A stretch of 8,175 bases of DNA, taken from positions 1 through 8,175 of the forward strand of contig MHHA01000053.1 in the NCBI GenBank assembly GCA_001805845.1. Reading direction: 5' to 3'. The DNA comes from Omnitrophica WOR_2 bacterium RIFCSPLOWO2_12_FULL_46_30. GTDB taxonomy: Bacteria; Omnitrophota; Gorgyraeia; Gygaellales; UBA12090. How positions within the stretch are numbered: position 1 is the first letter of the stretch; the number at the start of each line of letters is the position of its first letter. Shown here in pieces: positions 1 through 4,818 of this stretch. A program made the position numbers and the translations under genes. The notes below the pieces were generated by a model. It did no database searches and was not told the DNA's origin. It saw only the letters and a list, made by a program, of their open reading frames with translations.

Positions 1-525
1 CTTTTTTCTGAAGAGTGCGCCTTTGAAATATCGAAACAGGAGAAGATAATTGCTAATTTTGCAGAGCAAATCCAAGAATTGCCATACATTTTTGAAGATC
101 CGATTAAAGTTGATAAAAAGATAGACCCCAAGAAATTGCAATTTGGCTCAAAAATCGATCAAGATAGTGGGCAACGCGAGGAGTATTTTACGGTTAAGGA
201 AGTGGTGAGTCCTGAGCTTATAAAGTTGAGTAACGGGTTGACTGTGCGACTTCTGGGAATTAAACAAGATGTTTTAAAAAATGGCAAGGCCACGGAATAT
301 TTGGTTAATAAAACACAGGGGCAAAAAGTATTTTTGAAATATGACCAGACAAAATATGATTCTGAGAATAGGCTCCTGTGTTATTTGTATCTCAAAAATA
401 AGACATTCGTGAATGCTCATTTAATTAAAGAAGGGCTCGCTGTTGTCGATGCCGATATGCTTTTTAAATATAAAGAAAAATTTTTGGAACTACAAAATCT
501 GGAGCACGCTCACAATGAAAAATAA
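1..525 (+). CDS. C-terminal part of a protein with an SNase-like domain, possibly the methyltransferase partner of the downstream endonuclease (5' end outside window)
   Basis: The frame is open from the first base (174 codons visible), so the gene starts upstream and the TTG at 79 need not be its start. From about visible codon 66 the protein follows the staphylococcal nuclease fold: VVSPELIKL, SNGLTVRLLGI, KYDSENRLLCYLYL and TFVNAHLIKEGLAVV match the family's usual VVDGDT, RLLGID, YGRxLAYVY and VNxxLIxxGxA. The catalytic positions are eroded. The VVDGDT aspartates read S and E, and the Asp and Glu of the RLLGIDxPE segment read K and V. The two arginine positions (visible codons 83 and 124) are kept. 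This suggests a binding module rather than an active nuclease. The gene overlaps the next by 11 bp, so the two are probably translated together. A DNA methyltransferase with an appended SNase domain would suit the neighbour, but no methyltransferase motif lies inside the window. Confidence 0.75.
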   Translation, partial: LFSEECAFEISKQEKIIANFAEQIQELPYIFEDPIKVDKKIDPKKLQFGSKIDQDSGQREEYFTVKEVVSPELIKLSNGLTVRLLGIKQDVLKNGKATEYLVNKTQGQKVFLKYDQTKYDSENRLLCYLYLKNKTFVNAHLIKEGLAVVDADMLFKYKEKFLELQNLEHAHNEK

Positions 526-1204
526 ACGCTATTCAAAAGATTTTGGGAAAAAAGAAAAAGTTCTTAATTATGCTTGTCAGACTTATCAACTATCTCGACC
601 CAACAAAGTTGGCGCAGTTATGGCATTAATTCGTGAATGTCAGCCTAAATCTATCGAGGAGTGGGAAAAGTGGTATTTTGAGAAGGCGTATACGGATGGA
701 AAAACTCCGGTAAAGGTTACGAAGGAGGTCTTGCAGGAGCTTGGAGAAAGACTGCACGTTAAAATAACTGAAATCGTTATTCCTGAATGGCAAGAGGCTT
801 TTAGGAATTTGACCCTGCAAGATTGCGTTGACTATATCTCTAATCTAACGATTGAGAGGACATATGATGGATTTATCCGTGAGAAATCGGTTGTAACAGA
901 TAATATTGCTAAGAAGTTCCCGGGGGTTAGGTTTGAAGAGTCAGACCCCGAGCTCGATCACGCTGGAGATATAGACTATTTAGGGTATGTAGGCGCTAAG
1001 GCATTTGGTATTCAAATTAAGCCCGTAACAGCAAAAGCTAATTTTGGTAATTATTCCGCGACCGAGAGAATGAAGGCAAGTTTTCGTGACTTTGAGGCCA
1101 AATATGGCGGTAAGGTTTTTGTTGTTTTTAGCATAGATGATGAGATAAAGAATACAGAAGTGCTTGAGGCAATCGAAAAAGAAATAGCTCGCTTGAAGAA
1201 GTGA
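515..1204 (+). CDS. MjaI-like type II restriction endonuclease (probable)
   Basis: This is a 229-aa soluble protein. I recognise it, without a database check, as resembling the MjaI restriction enzyme family (MjaI cuts at CTAG). A PD-(D/E)xK-type core is plausible: DPELDHAGDIDYLGY (about residues 144-158) supplies the acidic residues D152/D154, and FGIQIKP (164-170) gives a Q-x-K variant with Q167 and K169, as in Mrr-like nucleases. The N-terminal part contains CQTYQLSRPNKVGAVMALI, probably a family-specific helical region. The start at 515 is preferred over the ATG at 443 because GGAG lies at 501-504, 10 nt upstream, and because the longer form would run 83 bp into the preceding gene. The 11-bp overlap with the SNase-domain gene suggests a paired restriction-modification unit. 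The gene stops 225 bp before the tRNA. Both genes read as more AT-rich than the genes downstream, consistent with acquired DNA. Confidence 0.65.
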   Translation: MKNKRYSKDFGKKEKVLNYACQTYQLSRPNKVGAVMALIRECQPKSIEEWEKWYFEKAYTDGKTPVKVTKEVLQELGERLHVKITEIVIPEWQEAFRNLTLQDCVDYISNLTIERTYDGFIREKSVVTDNIAKKFPGVRFEESDPELDHAGDIDYLGYVGAKAFGIQIKPVTAKANFGNYSATERMKASFRDFEAKYGGKVFVVFSIDDEIKNTEVLEAIEKEIARLKK

Positions 1205-1428
1205 GGGATCATTGGATTTTTATAGGTGTTTTGATAACACTCTTTTGCGCAGAGAGCATAGATTTGGGTAGCGTATGTCCTAAATAGACGAAACCGCGTC
1301 TGCCTTTACGGACGGCAATTTTCACAAGCAGTTGAACTTCTTGGAGATGCAGGGTTCGCCTACCGTCCACGACTACCCGTTTTGATTGACAGTTGACAGA
1401 AAAATAAATCAGCAGGGCTGAAAACAGC
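1205..1428. other. Spacer between endonuclease gene and tRNA-Val; one weak reverse-strand open frame
   Basis: No confident gene is visible. On the minus strand a 53-codon frame runs from a GTG at 1370-1368 to a TGA at 1211-1209. It could encode a basic peptide containing LHLQEVQLLVKIAVRK and GRRGFVYLGHTLPKSM. It has no clear ribosome-binding site and no ATG, and the frame stays open further upstream toward the tRNA. It may be a remnant gene, a small gene convergent with the endonuclease, or chance. A tandem TTGACAG TTGACAG lies at 1386-1399, but no matching -10 box is evident before the tRNA. Confidence 0.3.
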
Positions 1429-1505
1429 GGGCGGTTAGCTCAGTTGGTTAGAGTATCACATTGACATTGTGAGGGTCACAGGTTCGAGTCCTGTACCGCC
1501 CACCA
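1429..1505 (+). tRNA. tRNA-Val (anticodon GAC)
   Basis: A full 77-nt cloverleaf can be folded by eye. The acceptor stem pairs GGGCGGT with ACCGCCC. The D arm is GCTC/GAGT around AGTTGGTTA. The anticodon stem TCACA/TGTGA closes the loop TTGACAT, with GAC at 1463-1465. The variable loop is GGGTC, and the T arm ACAGG/CCTGT encloses TTCGAGT. The discriminator A and the CCA end are genomically encoded (1502-1505). GAC reads valine codons GUC and GUU. The gene lies 33 bp upstream of thrS on the same strand, so the two may share a transcript, and it marks the boundary between the restriction block and the housekeeping block. Confidence 0.96.
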
Positions 1506-1508
1506 TAG

Positions 1509-1526
1509 CTGCCTGCTGGTAGGCAG
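1509..1526. repeat. Short hairpin between tRNA-Val and thrS
   Basis: CTGCCT (1509-1514) pairs with AGGCAG (1521-1526) around the loop GCTGGT. It begins 3 nt after the tRNA CCA end and finishes 12 nt before the thrS ATG. No T tract follows, so it is not a classical terminator. The arms resemble those of the perfect palindrome at 4365-4384, which suggests a diverged member of the same CCTGCC/GGCAGG family. It could alternatively act in tRNA 3' processing or in the thrS leader. Confidence 0.6.
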
Positions 1527-1538
1527 GTATAAAATTAT

Positions 1539-3257
1539 ATGGAGTTAGATATTTTACGGCATTCATGTTCGCACGTTATGGCTCAGGCGGTAAAGGAGCT
1601 CTGGCCGGAAACAAAATTAGGCATCGGCCCTTCCATTGAAGACGGCTTCTACTATGATTTTGATAAGCAGGAGCCCTTTGCTCCGGGAGACTTAGTTAGA
1701 ATAGAAAGTAAGATGCAGGAGATTATTAAGGAAGAGCTTCCTTTTACGCGAGAAGATTTAAATAAAAATGACGCCCGGGATTTATTTTCCCGGCTCAAGG
1801 AAAATTATAAACTGGATTTAATTAAAGAGATTCCCGATGAGCGGGTTAGCATTTATAAAACCGGGAACAAATTTATTGACCTCTGCCGGGGCCCGCATAT
1901 AGAATCAACCGGCAGGCTCAAATATTTCAAGCTTCTTTCCATAGCCGGGGCATATTGGCACGGTTTAGAAACCAATCCTATGCTTCAGCGCATTTATGCT
2001 ACCTGCTTTGAAAGCAAAAATGAGCTTGATGAATATCTAAAAAATCAAGAAGAAGCTAAAAAGCGCGACCACCGCAAATTAGGGCCGCAGTTAGGATATT
2101 TTGACATCTATCACGATGAGGCAGGGGCTGGGCTTGTCTTTTATCATCACAGGGGAGCGGTCTTGCGACGGATAATTGAAGATTACGAAAAAGACGAACA
2201 CCTTAAGCGCGGTTATCAAATGGTTATTACTCCCCATATTATGCAGCAGGGGCTATGGAAGACCTCAGGCCATTACGAATTCTACCGCCAGAATATGTAT
2301 ACCTTCCAGATTGAAAATAAAGAATATGTTTTAAAACCAATGAATTGCCCGGGGCATATCTTGATTTATAAATCTAAGTTACGCAGCTACAGGGAGCTGC
2401 CTCTTAGATTATTTGAATTGGGCACGGTCTACCGCCATGAGAAATCCGGAGTGCTGCATGGTCTTCTCCGGGTGCGCGGCTTTACCCAGGATGATGCCCA
2501 TATTTTCTGCACCCCGGAGCAGTTAAAAGATGAAATCAAAAAAGTAATGGAGTTTGTCTTTTTAGTGATGAAAGATTTTGGTTTTGCTGAGGCAGCCGTT
2601 GAATTGAGCACGCGGCCCCAGGACTCTATCGGCAGCGATGAGGATTGGCGGCAGGCGACCTCGGCCCTGGAGGATTCGCTTAAAGAAAAAAAAACAGCAT
2701 ACAAAGTAAATCCCGGCGAAGGCGCTTTTTACGGGCCCAAGATAGATATAAAGTTAAAAGATGCCTTAAAAAGGCAGTGGCAGTGCGCAACTATCCAGTG
2801 CGACTTTGCCCTTCCCCGGAGATTTGATTTAACCTATATTGATAATCAGGGAAAAGAAAGGCAGCCGATAATGCTGCACCGGGTGATACTGGGGTCTTTA
2901 GAACGTTTTCTGGGAGCGCTCATAGAGCATTATGCCGGGGCATTGCCCTTATGGCTGGCTCCGCTTCAAGCGGTGATTATTCCCATAAGAAAAGAAGATG
3001 AGCCGTATGCTGATGCGGTGAAGGAAAAATTACAGGCCGCGGCTCTAAGAGTTGAGCTGGAGGCCGGCAACGAGACCTTGACTAAGAGAATCCGCAATGC
3101 CGAATTAGAGAAATCCCCCTACATAATCGTCGCAGGGCAAAAGGAATCGCAGGCCGGCAAAATAGCGGTAAGAAAAAGAGGTGCTGGAGACCAGGGGCAG
3201 ATGGGCATTGAGGAGTTTATCGGTAATCTGCAGGAGGAGATAAGGAATAAGGTATGA
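1539..3257 (+). CDS. thrS: Threonyl-tRNA synthetase lacking the N-terminal TGS domain
   Basis: This cytoplasmic class II synthetase charges tRNA-Thr with threonine. At 572 aa it begins directly at the editing domain: HSCSH (H8, H12) and DLCRGPH (D114, C116, H120) match the E. coli editing residues, so Ser-tRNA-Thr proofreading is probably kept. The catalytic core holds KPMNCPGH (C270), the motif 2 region with RVRGFTQDDAHIF (H321), and motif 3 PIMLHRVILGSLERF (H447). C270, H321 and H447 sit exactly 64 residues below the E. coli zinc ligands C334, H385 and H511, the offset expected from loss of the roughly 60-residue TGS domain. The anticodon-binding domain occupies about 475-572. An upstream start is excluded because tRNA-Val ends only 33 bp before this ATG. 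The Shine-Dalgarno is weak (AGG at 1525-1527). thrS heads the infC-rpmI-rplT cluster, as in E. coli. Confidence 0.97.
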   Translation: MELDILRHSCSHVMAQAVKELWPETKLGIGPSIEDGFYYDFDKQEPFAPGDLVRIESKMQEIIKEELPFTREDLNKNDARDLFSRLKENYKLDLIKEIPDERVSIYKTGNKFIDLCRGPHIESTGRLKYFKLLSIAGAYWHGLETNPMLQRIYATCFESKNELDEYLKNQEEAKKRDHRKLGPQLGYFDIYHDEAGAGLVFYHHRGAVLRRIIEDYEKDEHLKRGYQMVITPHIMQQGLWKTSGHYEFYRQNMYTFQIENKEYVLKPMNCPGHILIYKSKLRSYRELPLRLFELGTVYRHEKSGVLHGLLRVRGFTQDDAHIFCTPEQLKDEIKKVMEFVFLVMKDFGFAEAAVELSTRPQDSIGSDEDWRQATSALEDSLKEKKTAYKVNPGEGAFYGPKIDIKLKDALKRQWQCATIQCDFALPRRFDLTYIDNQGKERQPIMLHRVILGSLERFLGALIEHYAGALPLWLAPLQAVIIPIRKEDEPYADAVKEKLQAAALRVELEAGNETLTKRIRNAELEKSPYIIVAGQKESQAGKIAVRKRGAGDQGQMGIEEFIGNLQEEIRNKV

Positions 3258-3274
3258 ACGTATAGCCGAACTTA

Positions 3275-3321
3275 CCCCCCTTGATTTTGTGCAAAAAACG
3301 CACAAAATCAAAGCAGGGGGG
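3275..3321. repeat. 47-bp hairpin repeat, copy A (thrS-infC spacer)
   Basis: CCCCCC (3275-3280) pairs with GGGGGG (3316-3321). Inside, TTGATTTTGTGC (3281-3292) pairs perfectly with GCACAAAATCAA (3300-3311) around the loop AAAAAAC, leaving AGCA unpaired on the 3' side. Copy B at 3894-3940 has the same length and orientation; the only difference I see is AGCA versus AACA. Short flanking similarity (AACTTA before, AATTC after) suggests the unit is slightly longer than the hairpin. It is a dispersed palindromic element; no T run follows, so termination is unlikely. Confidence 0.9.
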
Positions 3322-3329
3322 TCAAATTC

Positions 3330-3348
3330 GCCCCGCCAAAGGCGGGGC
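3330..3348. repeat. GC-rich hairpin just upstream of the infC ribosome-binding site
   Basis: GCCCCGCC (3330-3337) pairs perfectly with GGCGGGGC (3341-3348) around an AAA triloop. It ends 7 nt before the infC Shine-Dalgarno at 3356. A stable structure this close could limit or guide ribosome access to infC. A related CCGCCAAAGCGG motif lies in the rpmI-rplT spacer near 4238, so this may also be a repeat family member. Confidence 0.8.
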
Positions 3349-3355
3349 TCATTTG

Positions 3356-3364
3356 AGGAGGTGA
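3356..3364 (+). promoter_or_regulatory. Perfect Shine-Dalgarno that fixes the ATT start of infC
   Basis: AGGAGGTGA is fully complementary to the usual 16S rRNA 3' tail. Its GGAGG core (3357-3361) ends 8 nt before the in-frame ATT at 3370, which is ideal spacing. An in-frame GTG at 3361-3363 lies inside the Shine-Dalgarno itself, so it is not a usable start. No other gene in the window has a ribosome-binding site this strong. Confidence 0.9.
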
Positions 3365-3369
3365 TTACT

Positions 3370-3876
3370 ATTCAAAGATTCGTCAGGGTGAACGAGAGGA
3401 TACGCGCGCCTCAGGTCAGGCTCGTCGGGCCTCAGGGAGAGCAATTAGGAATCGTATCTTTACAGAAGGCATTGGCGCTCGCAGATGAGCATGAGCTTGA
3501 TTTGGTTGAGGTAGCGGCTAATGCGGCGCCCCCGGTATGTAAAATTCTGGACTTTACGAAATTCAAATACGAAGAAGAGAAAAAAGAACGCCAGGCAAAG
3601 AAACGTCAGCATCAGGCGCATTTGAAAGAAATCAGGGTTAAGCCCAATATTGAGGAACATGACTACCAGGTAAAACTAAAACAGCTTGTCAATTTTTTGC
3701 AGAAAAAAGATAAGATCAAGGTTAGCTTATTTTTTCGGGGGAGAGAGATCGCGCATCATGAATTGGGCAGGCGCGTTTTAGATAGATTTATTTCCGAGTC
3801 AACCCAATACGGCGCCGTGGAAAAACCGCCGATTTTAGAGGGCAGGATGATATCAATGATTATTGGACCAAAGTAA
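3370..3876 (+). CDS. infC: Translation initiation factor IF-3, ATT start codon
   Basis: IF-3 binds the 30S subunit, keeps it apart from 50S and checks the start codon-initiator tRNA pair. The 168-aa product is near normal length. The N-terminal domain holds VNERIRAPQVRLVGPQGEQLG and LALADEHELDLVEVAANAAPPVCKI; the basic linker follows as KFKYEEEKKERQAKKR; the C-terminal domain holds KEIRVKPNIEEHDYQVKL and KVSLFFRGREIAHHELGRRVL. No ATG or TTG fits the expected N-terminus. The ATT at 3370, 8 nt behind a perfect Shine-Dalgarno, fits exactly. Rare ATT starts on infC are known from E. coli, where IF-3 represses its own translation by rejecting the non-AUG start; the same feedback is inferred here. 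An in-frame ATG at 3289 lies inside the upstream hairpin repeat and would add a non-conserved extension. Confidence 0.95.
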   Translation: MQRFVRVNERIRAPQVRLVGPQGEQLGIVSLQKALALADEHELDLVEVAANAAPPVCKILDFTKFKYEEEKKERQAKKRQHQAHLKEIRVKPNIEEHDYQVKLKQLVNFLQKKDKIKVSLFFRGREIAHHELGRRVLDRFISESTQYGAVEKPPILEGRMISMIIGPK

Positions 3877-3893
3877 GTGAGGACGTAACTTAT

Positions 3894-3940
3894 CCCCCCT
3901 TGATTTTGTGCAAAAAACGCACAAAATCAAAACAGGGGGG
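3894..3940. repeat. 47-bp hairpin repeat, copy B (infC-rpmI spacer)
   Basis: Second copy of the element at 3275-3321, in the same orientation: CCCCCC 3894-3899, TTGATTTTGTGC 3900-3911, loop 3912-3918, GCACAAAATCAA 3919-3930, AACA, GGGGGG 3935-3940. It starts 17 nt after the infC stop. The two copies bracket infC, and copy B sits 2 bp from the 67-bp repeat, giving a composite spacer made almost entirely of repeats. Confidence 0.9.
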
Positions 3941-3942
3941 AT

Positions 3943-4009
3943 TAATTCACAGACGCCCTACGGGCTACAGCTTACGTCGCTTACGCTCCGTAAGCTGTCT
4001 GTTCATTAA
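3943..4009. repeat. 67-bp palindromic repeat, copy A (upstream of rpmI)
   Basis: This stretch is identical at every base to 5461-5527. Its predicted fold has a small hairpin GCCC-TAC-GGGC (3955-3965), a large hairpin ACAGCTTACG/CGTAAGCTGT (3967-3976 with 3989-3998, 12-nt loop), and imperfect terminal arms TTAATTCACAG (3942-3952) and CTGTTCATTAA (3999-4009), complementary at 9 of 11 positions. The right end is one base from the rpmI ATG. The architecture suggests a short non-autonomous mobile or REP-like element; it contains no open frame of note. Confidence 0.92.
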
Positions 4010-4010
4010 T

Positions 4011-4208
4011 ATGCCAAAACTAAAAACAAAAAGAGGAATTAAAAAGAGATTTCGTATCACCGGGTCAGGTAAAATCCATCGCGCTCACGCAGGCAAAAGC
4101 CATCTACTTACTTCAAAGAGAAAAAAGCGTAAGCGCGCTCTAAGGAGAGCGGCTCTGGTATCTAAGGCCCAGGAGCGGATGATTAGACGAATGCTGCCGT
4201 ATGGATAA
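4011..4208 (+). CDS. rpmI: 50S ribosomal protein bL35
   Basis: This 65-aa, strongly basic protein has the bL35 signature: MPKLKTKRGIKKRFRITGSG, then KIHRAHAGKSHLLTSKRKKRKR, and the C-terminal MIRRMLPYG. It binds 23S rRNA in the large subunit. The length is typical for the family. The ATG at 4011 is fixed by the conserved MPKLKT start; the frame extends upstream only through repeat DNA. No Shine-Dalgarno is visible, because the 20 nt before the ATG are the end of the 67-bp repeat. It lies between infC and rplT as in most bacteria. In E. coli L20 represses translation of rpmI; whether that holds with this replaced leader is unknown. Confidence 0.97.
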   Translation: MPKLKTKRGIKKRFRITGSGKIHRAHAGKSHLLTSKRKKRKRALRRAALVSKAQERMIRRMLPYG

Positions 4209-4364
4209 AGTTAAATAAAGTAACCAGTAACCAGCCACCGCCAAAGCGGGGTGCCGCCGAGGCGGCAAAACCAGCCACCAGAATAAAGAAACAAAATCTG
4301 GTAACTGTCTCTGGCCTCCCCGGCCCGCTGCGCTTTGCCGGGGCGGGCTGGTTTCTGCCGAACG

Positions 4365-4384
4365 CCTGCCTGCCGGCAGGCAGG
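4365..4384. repeat. 20-bp perfect palindrome abutting the rplT ribosome-binding site
   Basis: CCTGCCTGCC (4365-4374) is followed directly by its exact reverse complement GGCAGGCAGG (4375-4384), and each arm is an internal CCTG/CAGG tandem. The last three bases (AGG, 4382-4384) are also the start of the rplT Shine-Dalgarno-like AGGAAGTGA. A related hairpin lies at 1509-1526. Confidence 0.9.
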
Positions 4385-4390
4385 AAGTGA
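4382..4390 (+). promoter_or_regulatory. rplT Shine-Dalgarno-like site overlapping the palindrome
   Basis: AGGAAGTGA differs at one base from the ideal AGGAGGTGA and lies 7 nt before the rplT ATG at 4398. Folding of the adjacent palindrome would pair its first three bases and could reduce ribosome access. Confidence 0.7.
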
Positions 4391-4397
4391 GGGTAAA

Positions 4398-4745
4398 ATG
4401 GCAAGGGTAAAGACAAACGTTGCAAGAAGGAAGAGGGTAAAGAAGGTCTTAAAACGCGCTAAAGGCCAGTGGGGCGATCGCTCCAAGCAGTATTTACAAG
4501 CCAAGCGTTCGCTTTTACACAGCGATGTGTATGCTTATCGCGACCGCAAGAAGCGCAAGATTGAATTCCGCCAGCTCTGGATTGCCCGGCTCAATGCAGG
4601 GGCCAGGGCCGCCGGAATAACCTATAACAAGTTTATTAATGGCCTCAAAAAGGCAAAGGTGACGCTCAATCGCAAGATGCTTGCGGAATTAGCAGTGAAT
4701 GAACCAAAGGCATTCCAGAAGTTAGTGGAAGTAGCCAAGCAATAG
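4398..4745 (+). CDS. rplT: 50S ribosomal protein bL20
   Basis: This 115-aa basic protein carries the bL20 hallmarks: MARVKTNVARRKRVKKVLK at the N-terminus, then AKGQWGDRSKQYLQAKRSL, YAYRDRKKRKIEFRQLWIARLNAG, and a C-terminal globular part with YNKFINGLKKAKVTLNRKML and AELAVNEPKAF. Length is close to the usual 117-118 aa. bL20 binds 23S rRNA early in 50S assembly and is an autogenous repressor of its operon in E. coli and Bacillus. The start at 4398 is set by the conserved MARVKT and by the Shine-Dalgarno-like site 7 nt upstream; the in-frame ATG at 4335 would add a spurious extension encoded by palindromes. It is the last translation gene of the cluster. Confidence 0.97.
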   Translation: MARVKTNVARRKRVKKVLKRAKGQWGDRSKQYLQAKRSLLHSDVYAYRDRKKRKIEFRQLWIARLNAGARAAGITYNKFINGLKKAKVTLNRKMLAELAVNEPKAFQKLVEVAKQ

Positions 4746-4818
4746 TTTATAGAGTTCGTAGAGTTATAGAGTTCACAGAATTAAGAACTCAATGAACTCA
4801 ATGAACTCAGTAACTCTT
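4746..4818. repeat. Tandem and inverted GAGTTC/GAACTC array before trkA1
   Basis: The left half has GAGTTC at 4752-4757, GAGTTA at 4761-4766 and GAGTTC at 4769-4774. The right half has GAACTC at 4785-4790, 4794-4799 and 4803-4808, exactly 9 bp apart, then AACTC at 4812-4816. The halves are complementary, so the spacer can fold into a long imperfect hairpin with a short loop near 4775-4784. It fills the whole rplT-trkA1 gap and contains two in-frame ATGs (4792, 4801) as part of the 9-bp units. No Shine-Dalgarno is seen. Confidence 0.85.

Larger units (their letters stand above)
4209..4397 (+). promoter_or_regulatory. Long structured rpmI-rplT spacer rich in inverted repeats
   Basis: rpmI and rplT are usually close together; here 189 bp separate them. 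Paired elements visible are CAGTAACCAG (4225-4234) with CTGGTAACTG (4298-4307, 9 of 10 complementary), GCCGCC (4253-4258) with GGCGGC (4261-4266), CCCCGGC (4318-4324) with GCCGGGG (4337-4343), and the palindrome at 4365-4384. CCAGCCACC occurs twice (near 4231 and 4271). No T-rich tail follows any hairpin, so transcription probably continues. It could be an L20-responsive leader, but accumulated repeat insertions explain it as well. Confidence 0.55.

Noticed and set aside
79..81. TTG as the start of the SNase-domain protein
   Set aside because: The frame is open without a stop back to base 1 and reads as protein, so the true start is upstream of the window.
443..514. ATG at 443 as start of the endonuclease
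   Set aside because: It would create an 83-bp overlap with the preceding gene, and the ATG at 515 has a GGAG at good distance.
1386..1398. Two overlapping TTGACA matches as a tRNA-Val promoter
   Set aside because: No acceptable -10 hexamer lies 16-18 nt downstream of either match, so a promoter call is not supported.
1429..1505. tRNA-Val as an attachment site of an integrated element
   Set aside because: No duplicate of the tRNA 3' end and no integrase gene are seen in the window, and the foreign-looking genes lie on the 5' side.
1205..1538. T-box or other tRNA-sensing leader for thrS
   Set aside because: The tRNA gene occupies most of the space and only 33 bp remain before the ATG; no T-box motif is visible.
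3275..3348. Hairpins as Rho-independent terminators between thrS and infC
   Set aside because: No T tract follows either hairpin, and the 47-bp hairpin recurs as a repeat elsewhere; read-through to infC is more likely.
3289..3369. ATG at 3289 as the infC start
   Set aside because: It lies within the hairpin repeat and adds 27 residues absent from IF-3; the ATT at 3370 has perfect Shine-Dalgarno spacing.
4335..4397. ATG at 4335 as the rplT start
   Set aside because: The extra residues are translated palindrome sequence, and bL20 begins with MARVKT at 4398.
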